A stretch of 64,000 nucleotides of DNA from JAHHUA01 sp036635475 (GTDB lineage: Bacteria; Bacillota; Clostridia; Oscillospirales; Ruminococcaceae), in contig JAVWQH010000002.1 in assembly GCA_036635475.1 (NCBI GenBank), forward strand, positions 18,448 through 82,447, written 5' to 3'. Below are positions 17,894 through 29,100 of the stretch, in pieces (within the stretch, counting starts at the first letter, position 1; each line of letters starts with the position of its first letter). The notes beneath the pieces are model-generated. The model made no database searches, was not told the origin of the DNA, and was given only the letters and a program-made list of their open reading frames with translations. A program made the position numbers and the translations under genes.

Positions 17894-19210
17894 TCACAAT
17901 AGTTCAATATTGTTGCGATTGTTCACATTTTTCATAGCATTTTTAGTGTCGAATACTGCCACTGCATTTTGCTGTACAAAATCATAATTAACATTTGTAT
18001 GTGCTGTAGTTATCATCACTAAGTCTGATGTTTGTAATATTTCAGCAGTCAAATCAGTGACACTTTCCATAGCAAGCTTTCCATAGCTAAACGTTTTAAC
18101 CCATGGGTCAAAATATTTAACAATAGCACCTTCTCGTTGCAGCACTTCAATAACACGTATTGCAGGACTTTCACGATAATCGTCAATATCTTGTTTATAA
18201 GCAACACCCAAAACCAAAATTGCAGCTCCATTCAATGCCGTTTTGTGCTTATTAAGAATTTTATTTGCCCGTTCCACGCAGTATTCAGCCATTTTGTCAT
18301 TTATCATCATTGAACTTTCAATCATACTGGTGTGAAATCCATATTCTCTTGCTTTCCAACTTAAATAATATGGGTCTAATGGGATACAGTGTCCACCTAA
18401 CCCAGGGCCAGGATAAAATGGTTGAAATCCATATGGTTTACTTTTAGCCGCATCTACTACTTCCCAAAAGTTAATATTCATCTTATTACATAGAATAGTC
18501 AACTCATTAACTAGTCCAATATTCACATTACGATATGTATTTTCCAAAATTTTCTCCATTTCTGCAATAGCGGGCGAGGAAACTGTAAACACATCACTGT
18601 CTAAAACGGCACGATATACGGCTGAGATACACTCAGTTGCATCTTCACCTATAGCACCAACAATTTTTGGTGTGTTTTTGGTTTTATATATAAGGTTTCC
18701 GGGGTCTACACGCTCAGGAGAAAATCCAAGATAAAAATCTTCGCCGCACTTTAAACCTGAACCCGCCTCAAGAATAGGCTTTAGCAATTCTTCAGTTGTG
18801 CCTGGGTAAGTAGTGGATTCCAAAACTACCATTGTCCCATTTTTTAGATATTTTGCTACAGTTTCAGCAGATGATTTTACAAAGCTTATATCAGGTTGCT
18901 GATGAGAATCTAAAGGTGTTGGTACGCAAATTGCGATGAAATCAACATCTTTTACAAAGGAAAAATCAGTTGTAGCACGAAGTTTACCATTAGAAACTAA
19001 TTTTGAAAGGTCACTATCAACAACATCGCCAATATAGTTTTGACCTGCATTAACCTGATTTACCTTAGCGGTTTGCACATCAAATCCAATTGTTGTAAAT
19101 CCTGCTTTTGCTTTTTCAACCGCAAGAGGCAATCCCACATATCCCAAACCGATTACAGCACAAATAATTTCTTTTCTTTTAATTCTACCCAACAAAATTT
19201 CCTTATTCAA
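17894..19210 (-). CDS. UDP-N-acetylglucosamine 6-dehydrogenase-like nucleotide sugar dehydrogenase (WbpA)
   Basis: A 438-residue three-domain dehydrogenase: NAD-binding AVIGLGYVGLPLAVEKAKAGF (about 19-39), substrate segment VVLESTTYPGTTEE, FYLGFSPERVDPGN, and the catalytic cysteine in GPGLGGHCIPLDPYYL (about 265-280), followed by the C-terminal UDP-binding domain. The sequence resembles WbpA/TviB-type enzymes, which oxidise C6 of UDP-GlcNAc to the uronic acid. A TTG start lies 8 nt after GGAG. First gene of the operon; 116 bp separate it from the acetyltransferase gene. Confidence 0.88.
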   Translation of the reverse strand: MNKEILLGRIKRKEIICAVIGLGYVGLPLAVEKAKAGFTTIGFDVQTAKVNQVNAGQNYIGDVVDSDLSKLVSNGKLRATTDFSFVKDVDFIAICVPTPLDSHQQPDISFVKSSAETVAKYLKNGTMVVLESTTYPGTTEELLKPILEAGSGLKCGEDFYLGFSPERVDPGNLIYKTKNTPKIVGAIGEDATECISAVYRAVLDSDVFTVSSPAIAEMEKILENTYRNVNIGLVNELTILCNKMNINFWEVVDAAKSKPYGFQPFYPGPGLGGHCIPLDPYYLSWKAREYGFHTSMIESSMMINDKMAEYCVERANKILNKHKTALNGAAILVLGVAYKQDIDDYRESPAIRVIEVLQREGAIVKYFDPWVKTFSYGKLAMESVTDLTAEILQTSDLVMITTAHTNVNYDFVQQNAVAVFDTKNAMKNVNNRNNIELL

Positions 19211-19243
19211 AGCAGGTACTCCATTTCTATAATTTAATTGTCC

Positions 19244-19311
19244 GTAACTTAACTTTTCCTTAACTTCCTTAACTTAAGTCTTGTCTTGTTTTACTACCTC
19301 GACACATTATA
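19244..19311 (-). promoter_or_regulatory. direct repeats and -10 box upstream of the nucleotide-sugar operon
   Basis: Read on the plus strand, TTAACT occurs at 19249, 19260 and 19269 (11 and 9 bp apart), with GTAACT at 19244. Short direct repeats with 11-bp spacing are the usual arrangement of OmpR/PhoP-type response-regulator sites. A TATAAT on the minus strand lies at 19306-19311. No good -35 is seen. The function is inferred only from pattern. Confidence 0.35.
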
Positions 19312-20151
19312 TGTTGTGTAATTTATTTTATAACTAAACAGGTAATTATGAACATACATTTTGATTATCTAAAACAGAACAGAAAATATTTTACGTTGCT
19401 TGTATTGGTGGAAACGCACCGATTTTTTTTATAAATTGGGATTGCAATATTGCGATGAACAACATTATAATGCCTTAATTTACATCAAAATCAATGTATT
19501 AATTAAATGAAATCATATGTAGTTTATTAATTTTGTTAATAGACATTGTAAAATTAAAATTTTACATATAATTTGAGAATACAAGACTAAAAATATTAAT
19601 GTAAAATAATTGAAATAATAATTTGGTCAAATACACAATTAAGCTTACGAAATAATAGCAAAAACGCAAGTTTTTAAACTATTTGTTCATATTTTATATC
19701 AATTTATTTAATATTATTTTAATTTATTATACAAAATCAAATTAAGATAATTTCTTATAAAAATAGATTTTTTCATATGAGTGAATTAGCAAAATGACAA
19801 TTTTAGCCAAAACATATAATAAGCAATATCTTTTGTATGAATAATGCCGAATATATAAGGTCAATTCACGATTAATAGCAACAATTAAATATAAAATTTC
19901 ATTATTGCATAATTAAGCTATGCTAATAATTATGCAGCAATTGTCCGTTAAATGTAATAATGTACATTTTTAGCCATTAGTGATAAGAACATTTAATAAA
20001 AATTGTTGTATTAGAGCATTATATAAATATGAAATTTATGTTATTATTGTTAACAAATGATGATATATTTATCGCGGAAAATCATTCATTAGTGAGATGT
20101 TGAAAAAAAAAATATGTCTCAAAAAAGTTTACTGAAAGGACAAGGGAAAGA
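19312..20151. other. very AT-rich non-coding interval upstream of the giant surface gene
   Basis: About 840 bp without a plausible open frame, noticeably richer in A and T than the flanking genes. It contains several imperfect dyads (for example GCAATATTGC near 19444-19453 and GCATAATTAAGCTATGC near 19908) and ends with a weak AAGGACAAGGGAAAGA ribosome site before the ATG at 20152. It probably carries the promoter and a long leader for the 9-kb gene, but no clear -35/-10 pair stands out. Confidence 0.5.
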
Positions 20152-23100
20152 ATGAAAATTCAAAAAATAATCTCTGTCGCACTCGTAATTGCGATGCTAG
20201 CGGCTCAGCCGCTGCAAAATTATACTGTGTCTTACGCACAGACAGATGGAGCTAAGAGTTTAGTGCAAACTCAGACATTGAAAAATGCATTAATCAATAT
20301 AGTTGATGGAAAATTGTATCTTGTAATAGACTCCGTAAAATATGTTCCATATGAATTAAAAGATACTAAGATCCAATTCAAAAGTTTAAATGGAGTTAAA
20401 TGTATCCAATTTACGTGCAAAGACGGAACGGAAAAATGTATTAATTTATACGATTCCAATGATATTAAAGTCGGAGGACAAGTAGACCAATTAATCATTG
20501 ACAAAAGCTATAAAGATTCTAAATTTGGTTTTGACAAAGATGCAAGCGTCAAAGATTTAGAAGTTGGCGGTAATTCATCTGTTGAAATTAATGGAACAAC
20601 AAGCGTTGAAAAAGTTGTTGCTAATGGTGTAGGCAGTGTTGTTGTTGCCGAAAACGCAAAAGTTAATAAAATTTTATCCAATAATAAAGATAATATAACA
20701 TTGCCAGCAGGCAGTACATTAGTAGTTGAACCATCTGGTGCACCACTAGAAACAAGTACACCAGCTACTACTCCAACAACTGGAACTGATTGGTCCACTA
20801 CTACTGGCGGTGGCGGCGGCGGTGGCAATACCAGTCAGAGACCAAGCGATGATGATGATGCCGATGCCGATGCCGATGGCGATGTAAATACTGATTCAGA
20901 TACCGGTACTGACGACGAAGAAACAACAGTAAATAAAGAAGATGAAATCGCTACAGAAGCTGCATATGAGGCTTTGAAGTTTAGAAATGCAACAGGAATT
21001 ACAAGTGATATAACATTCCAAAAAACTTGTAAGGGCTGTAATCTGCAATGGTCATCATCTGATGAAAATGTTATTTCTAATAATGGTATTGTAACAAGAC
21101 CTAAATTTGGTGAACCTAATGTAACTTTGAGTGTTACAGCAACAATATCAAAAGGTAAAGTTCAAAAAACAAAAAGCTTTGATGTAACAGTTTTAGCTAT
21201 GACTGACAAAGAACAAATTAACGACGTAATGAAAAATCTTGTAATTGAAGCAGATTTGGAAAATGTTGTACAGGATTTGACATTGCCAACAGAATTTGAC
21301 GGAGCTAAAATTACATGGAGCACTCTATCTCCATCATATATCACAGATGATGGCGTTATAACAAGACCAGCATGGGATAACAAGAATGACTTTTATGAAG
21401 CATCATTGAAAGCTACTATAGTTTGTGGAAGTGTTACAGATTATAAGTATTTTGCAATGAAGATATTGAAAGAAGCTAATCCAACTGTTTCAGATGAAGA
21501 AAAAGTTGCATCTGCTATTAAAAATTTGAAGATTAATTCAGATTTAACCAATGTAACAGGCGACATACATCTTCCAACAATTATGACTGGCGCACAAGTA
21601 TATTGGGATACAGCAGATATTTCTTGGACATCATCAGATGAAAGCATTATTTCAAATACAGGATTTGTTACAAGACCTGCATTTGGTGAAGCTGATAAAG
21701 TGATTACATTAACAGCCAGTGTTACAGTTGGCGATTTCACCGATGTAAAACAATTTACTGCAACAGTAAAACCAATTACTGCAAAAGAAAAATTCGATGA
21801 AATATATAAAGCTTTTAATTTATCAAACATTAATGTTAATGAAGTAAAAGATAATATAATTTTACCAACACAGTTTGAGGGAGCAACAATTTCTTGGGCA
21901 TCTAATAATGAAAGTGTTGTTTCATCTACTGGTACTGTAGTAAGACCTACAGGCGATGACAGCATAGTGAAGTTAACGGCAACAATTAAACTTGGTGAAA
22001 TCCAAAAAACTAAAACTTTTTCAATTAAAGTTCTAGCAATCGAAAGTCCTGAACTTAGCGACCACGTTAAGGAATTGACAATTATTACTTCACAAGCTGA
22101 GGTAGAAGCGCTTGATGCAGGTAAGATTTATGACGAAGTACTTATTAAAAATGTTAATGAAAAGATTGACTTATCAAAGATAACAATAGAAAAATTAACT
22201 TTTGGACAAGTTGGAAATTTTGTTTCTCGTGCAATTAGAAGTTTAGCTTTAGATGCCCCAACAGACATTGTAATTGGTTCTGTCAACGAGTTTGATGTTA
22301 ATCTTCTTATAGGTACACTTAATGTAGAAAAAGGAAACAATAAAAAAACTATAATAAACGGAAATATTAATATTAATTCAATTACTGCAAAACATGAAAT
22401 TGAGTTGCGTGGTAAATTAGTTGTTCCACCAATAGAAACAAATTCAAATGTAGTGTTAAATACCGAACTTGATTCGTCTAACCCTATAGTTGTTATGAAA
22501 AACTCAAATAATGTGTCTATCAGTGGTTCAATTGGTTCAATTCCTAGTATTCTATTGAGTTCTGATGCAATAGTTAATGTTCCTGTTAAAAAAATGATCG
22601 AAATTGCTCAAGATGCTCCTAGCACAATTAATCTGGAACTAAACAATACTGTAGGAGCTATCAATACTGAGAAAAATCCAGTTAATTCCAACATAGTTCT
22701 ATCAGGAACAGGTACTCTTGATTGGCTTTATTCCAAAGGAAATGCAACACTAAATGTAAAACGTGTTAATAACATTCTTCCTTTGGCAACCGCAGAAAGA
22801 GCTATGCTTGATGGTGACGGCAGTATAGGCAGCATTATTTTGGGCTCAAATGCTAACAAATTTGATATTGCTTGTACAAATGTTGATGAAATAATAGCTA
22901 ATGGCAATGTTTCAATGGCATCAGATGTTAAAAAATTGGTTGCTAATGCTAATGACATTGTTGTTAAAATGCAAAATGACAAAACCCTTAATCTCTTGTC
23001 AGTTGCAAAGGGCGTTTCAGTAACAACTGTTGAGGGAAATGTAAATGAAGTTGAAATATTAAGCAAAACAGGTGAGGTTATAATTAAATTAGACCAGAAT

Positions 23101-26100
23101 GTTATGCCTACATTTACAAAAACTTCTAATGACGTTATTGTTATTGTTTACAATAAGGACAGCAGTGGCAAGTACGTGAAAACAGTAATAGACGAAATTA
23201 AAACAAAGCTTGCTCCTCCTGTAATCCTATATAATAATGGACATTCAAAGAACAGAACTGATTACAAAACAGATATATGTGATCGTCCAATAAAAGGCAC
23301 TTATATTATGTATAGAATTGGTACTGACGGTGAGTTTGTCAAATATGAACCTAAAAAGTTCGTTGTAAAAGCACCAAATGTTGATACCGAAGCAAAAATA
23401 TCTGTATTCTTCAAGTCAGTTAGTCAAAATGATAGTGCCACTGTAATGGAATCAGAAATCATAGAAAACGTGATTACATTTGATGCTGATAAGACAAATG
23501 CACTTAAAGCAGAAGATTGGCAAGATTATAAGAATTTGATAGCTGATAGTAAAACATGGATAACTTGGGACGAATTAATTGTTGTTGACGATTATGATGT
23601 ATCAAAATCCGAATATACAACAGCAGATCATTTAGTAACATATGCTCAAGTGAATAAGTTGAATTTAGCTATTGCAGATGCACAAAAGTTTGTAGATGAT
23701 CCAAATTCACACCTATATACAAAAGCACAATTGCAAACTGCATATGATACTCTATCAAAAATAGAAAGAAAATTTGCAGGTGTTTGGGAGAATCAAATAG
23801 GCGATAAGATTTATACAAAGAATTTTACAACTGCTTATAAGACAAATTTCGATTGGAAAAATTGGCAATATCCAACTGCTTTGGACGGATTTACAATATC
23901 AGCAGATGGTAAAGATACAGAAGCAAACAGATTCTGGGTTACTCAAGCTGACTTTGATGTGTTTGTAAATGTGTTGAATAAATACGAAAAAATGTATAGC
24001 AGCGAAACAACTTCAACACAAGCTGAATACGATGCCGCTACAAAGGAATTGGAAACATCTTTAGTTACATTCAAAGCTACTATGAAAAAAGGTAATATGA
24101 ATATTAATAAAGCTGCTTTGATAAAGAAATATGAAGATGAAAAATGGTGGGTACTAGAAGGTATCGGACATAAAAATGGATTTGATATCTCTGAAGATGG
24201 TGCAGGATTGCCTGACGGAAGATACTATCAAAAACCTGCTATTGCAAACAGATTGATTGATGCAGTGTATAAAGCAAAAGATATTACAGAAGAGATTGAT
24301 AATAAGAAATATTCTCAAGCTGAAATAGATGCTGCATTGCAAGAATTAACAGATGCTAAGAGCGTATTTGCAGTAAACTGGTGTATGACAGCCGGTACAT
24401 TGACAAGTGAAAATACAACAGAAATTGCAAAGAACAATTTGACATTAGGCGATATTTCAGGCATTACAACAAATATCAAATTGCCTATACAATTAAACGG
24501 CGCAGACATTACTTGGCAATCATCAAGCCCTGAATTTATTACTAACGATGGTATTGTAACACGTCCAACATACACAAAGGGTGATGTTGAAGTTGTTATG
24601 ACAGCTACAGTAACTTTCGGCGAAGACGAAGCAGCAGTATCCAAAACTAAGGATTTTGTTGTAACTGTAATTAAGAAAGCACCTGATAATGCTGAACAAG
24701 TTACAATTGTAATAAATGAACTTGCTTTTGCTGATACTCTTGTTAAGGAAGACAAATTGACATTCCCAACATATGCAGGAGCAGAAATAACATGGAAATC
24801 TTTAAATCCTGATGTTATCACTGATGACGGTACAGTTACTCGTAACAGTGAGAAAAATGTTAATGCAACAATGCAAGCTACAATAAAAGTTGGCGAAAAT
24901 GTTGGAACAAAAAAGTTTGAACTATTGGTTTTGAAAGCAGGAGCAAGCGACCTTACACCTGACGAAAGAATTGATATGGCATTGCGCAATCTAACATTGG
25001 GCAGCATTGATAATGTTAAAAAGGATATAACATTCCCTGCTATACAAAATGATGTTTCAATATCTTGGAAATCCAGCGATGAAACAGTTATTACAAACGC
25101 AGGTGTTGTAACCAGACCAACATTCATAAAAGGTGATGCTAAAATTACTTTGACAGCTACATTAACTCTTGAGGGCGGAATTACAAAAACTAAAGATTTT
25201 GTAGCTACTGTAATTAAAAATCCTATTACTGATAACGAAAAAGTAACACTTGTAAAAGATAAGCTAGTATTTGAAGAATTGGATCATCTATCAAACGACC
25301 TCTATTTACTTGATGTAATAGATGGAGTTTCGATATCTTGGAAGTCTTCCAATGAACAAGTTATTAATAATAAAGGTAAGATTACAAGACAAGAAAACTC
25401 AAACGGAACAGCAACACTTACAGCTACATTAAGCAGTGGAGATGTTACTGATACAAAGACTTTTGAAGTAACTGTTTTGAAAACTAAATTTACTGATGAA
25501 GAACTTTGTCAAGCCGCTATCGACGCAATTACATTCAAGGAACCATTAGACAAAATCACAAAAGATGTTGATATCCCACGATATGTAAATATAAATAGTG
25601 TTTATGTATATATTGAATGGGAAGTTACAGACAACGTAGCAGTTAAGAGAAACGACGAAAAGTTGTTGATTACTTCTCCAAAGTATACAGAGCAAGACGT
25701 TGATTTTGTATTCACAGCTAAGGCACAAATGGCTAGTGGTACTCCATTCTTAGCTACAAAAACTTTCAATGGTAAAGTTTTGAAGAAAGAAATAACAAAT
25801 GCTGAAAAGGCTCAAGAAGTTTTTGAACAGTTGACAGTTACAGATCAACCATTTGTTGAGAAAAACTTAAATCTTCTAACAGAACTAAACGGAGCAACAA
25901 TTTCTTGGAAATCGGATAATGACAATATAATATCATCAACAGGTGTTGTTACAAAACCAGCTGCAACAGGCGAAAACACAAAAGTTGTTTTGACTGCAAC
26001 AATCACTGTAGGCGATGTTAGCATTGATAAGACATTTACCCTAATGGTATTAAAAGAGGGTGCAACCGATTTAAGCGATACAGAAAAGGTTGAGATTGCA

Positions 26101-29100
26101 CTTGCAAATCTAACATTAGGCGATGTTTCCGCTATAAAAGATAATATGACACTACCTGTGTTGCAAGATACCGTTGGAGTTGTTTGGGCTACAAGTGATT
26201 CTGCAATTATAGCTACTGATGGTACTGTTACACGTCCTGATGATGACAATAAGGAAAGTGTTAATGTCACATTAACTGCTACAATTACTAGCGGAACAGA
26301 AATACGCACAAAAGAATTTGTAGTTACAGTAATGAGATGTGATATCGATTCAGCACAAGCAAAAGAAAGATTAGGAAAATTGGCAATAGCTGAATTGCTT
26401 AAATTGAATAATGTTCAAACAGTTGATGATTTTGTAAATCAGATTATATTCCCTGCAACAATATCCTTTAGAGGACAAGATGTAAAGGTTGATTGGGATA
26501 AATTTAAAAATACTAATCTAACAATTGTGGATAATATTGGTACAATTTTAGCAAATGATACATTGTCAGTAAGAATGTATTTCTCATACAAAGGCGACAG
26601 AGATGTATATGAAGATCAATGGATTACTATTTCAAAAGTAAAAACAGCTCAAGAAAAAGTTGATGAAGCAAAAGCTAATTTGACTTTGAGCGATATTAAT
26701 TTAGCTAATCTTAAAGCTGATTTTACATTGCCTTTGACACAAGATGAAGCTACAATCACTTGGACATCAGAAAATACTGCAATTGTTATTGACAATGCAA
26801 CAGGAACAGCAACAGTTACAAGACCTTTAAGCACTGAAGTAAATGCAATGGGTACTATAACTGCTACAATAAAAGTTGGCGATGTTTCTGCAACAAAAGT
26901 ATTTGATGCCACAGTAATTAAGGAACTTTCCGCAACAGCTACAGATAAAGAAAAAGTAGAAGAGTACATAGGTACACTTGTTATTGCTAACACAGCATTA
27001 GTTGACTTTATGGTACCACCTGCTGAAAGCGGATTAACAGTTGAATGGTCAAGTACTGATACTGCAATTGTTATTGACAATGCAACAGGAAAAGCAACAG
27101 TTACAAGACCTGACGGCGATAAAGCAGATGCTGTTGTAACTCTAACTGCAAAAGTATCTTTAGGCACTGAGTCTTCAACCAAAAACTTTGAAGTAACAGT
27201 AAGCAAATACACTCTAGCTGAAATCAAAGAACTTTTGGATTTGGGAATTGGCGCAGAAGTAACCCAAAACTTTGAAGTACCAACAATATTCAAGGGTGCA
27301 ACTATTGTTTGGGATAGCAATAGCGTGAATGTTAACATTAGCGGAACTACTGCAACAGTAACACAATCAACTACCGCTGCAACACCAGTTATATTTACTG
27401 CTGATATATCTTTGAATGGTGCAACTGTTACAAAAGAATTTAGTTTCACTGTTCCTCAAAAGAAATTAACAGAGGCTGAAATAGTTGAAGAGGCATTTAG
27501 CCAAATTACATTTGCTGATTTGACTGAACCAACAAATGCAATTACAAAAAGCTTTACAGTGCCATATGTAATTTCAAGTACAATACAAGGCGAATGGTAT
27601 TATTTCGATTGGTCAAGTAATAATACATCTGTTATAGATGTTGCTGGAACTGATGCAACAGTAAAACGTCCAACAGCTGTACAAGGGGATCAAGTAGTTA
27701 CACTTACAGTTGCACTGTCAGCCACACAAGTTGGTACGACAACAATGGGAACAAAAGACTTTACTTTCACAGTTTTGGCAGATGCCCCAGTTGAATTACT
27801 GCCTGCTGAAAAAGCTCAAAAGGCTCTTGATACTATTGTAATGCAAGATTTAGTAACAGGTGCAGACACAGTTACATTGCCAACAACGATTGATGGTGTC
27901 GCAATATCTTGGGCATCAGATAACGCAGCAATTGATGCAACAACAGGCAAAGTTACTGCTACAGAAACAGTTGAAACAAGCGTTGTTTTAACTGCAACTG
28001 CAACAGTAGGCGATGTAAATGTTACTAAAAACTTTAATGTTACTGTAATTAGAAATGAATTTACTGTCAATATGTACAATCTGGAATTGGCAATAAACAA
28101 GTTGAATTTGAACGGCATTGCTCTTGATAATTTAACAACTGACTTCACAGTACCTCTGACACAAGATACAGCTAAAATTACTTGGCAATCAGAAAATACT
28201 GCAATAACATTCAATGGAGCAAATGCAACAGTTACAAGACCTGAATTTTCTAAAGGAAATTCAACAGGTATGATCAGAGCTTGGGTTACATGTGGAGATG
28301 TTACAAGATCAAAGGATTTTGCTACTGTTGTAATCGAAAAAGCCGGTGGCACAGATCAAGATTTCGTAAATGGCGTAAGAGATAGATTGACATTAAATCC
28401 AACTGCTGCCGAATTAACCACAGGATTTAATATGCCAACACATCTAGAGGGCGCAGGCATAGTTTGGTCATCTAACAATCCGACTGTTGTTGCGATTAAT
28501 GGCGGAAATGCAATTGTAACACCTTCAACTGTTGAGGATACCACTGTAATTGTGACGGCTACTTTAACTTTTAGTCAAGCAACAGCTACAAAGGACTTTA
28601 CTATTGTTATTCCTATGAAAGCTGGCGCTAGTGCTGCTGATCAAGCAAAAGTTGACAAAGCAAAAACAATTTTAGCATTAGATAGTGGTGTTGATACATC
28701 TAAGGTAGCAGAGAATTTATACTTAGTAACTAGTTTTTACCAAGAAGAACAACCAGAGTTGGTGGACGTAACCATTGCTTGGGAATCAAGCAATCCAGAT
28801 GTCGTTTCGATTGTTGGCAATTATGGTATGGTTACAAGACCCGAAGCAGATGTAAGTTTAACACTAACAGCTACTATAACTTGCGGTTCAGCTACTGTTA
28901 CTAAAGATTTTCCAATAACAGTAGTAAGCAAAAACACTATTACACAAGCGGACCTTAAAAATGCTATATGTGCAAAAATTTTAGAATTAAATCCAACTTT
29001 TACAGCTGATTCAGGATATATATATAACGTAAAAGTTGGCGACACATTTAATGCACCTACAAGTGTAACGATTTCAGGCAAAGAATTTGTATTTACTCCT

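Noticed and set aside
24315..25127. Long antisense frames opposite the aBig gene (here, and at 25845-26309, 26649-27449 and 27816-28352)
   Set aside because: They mirror the repeat codon pattern of the sense gene, show hydrophobic low-complexity Ser/Thr/Val content, and have no ribosome sites.
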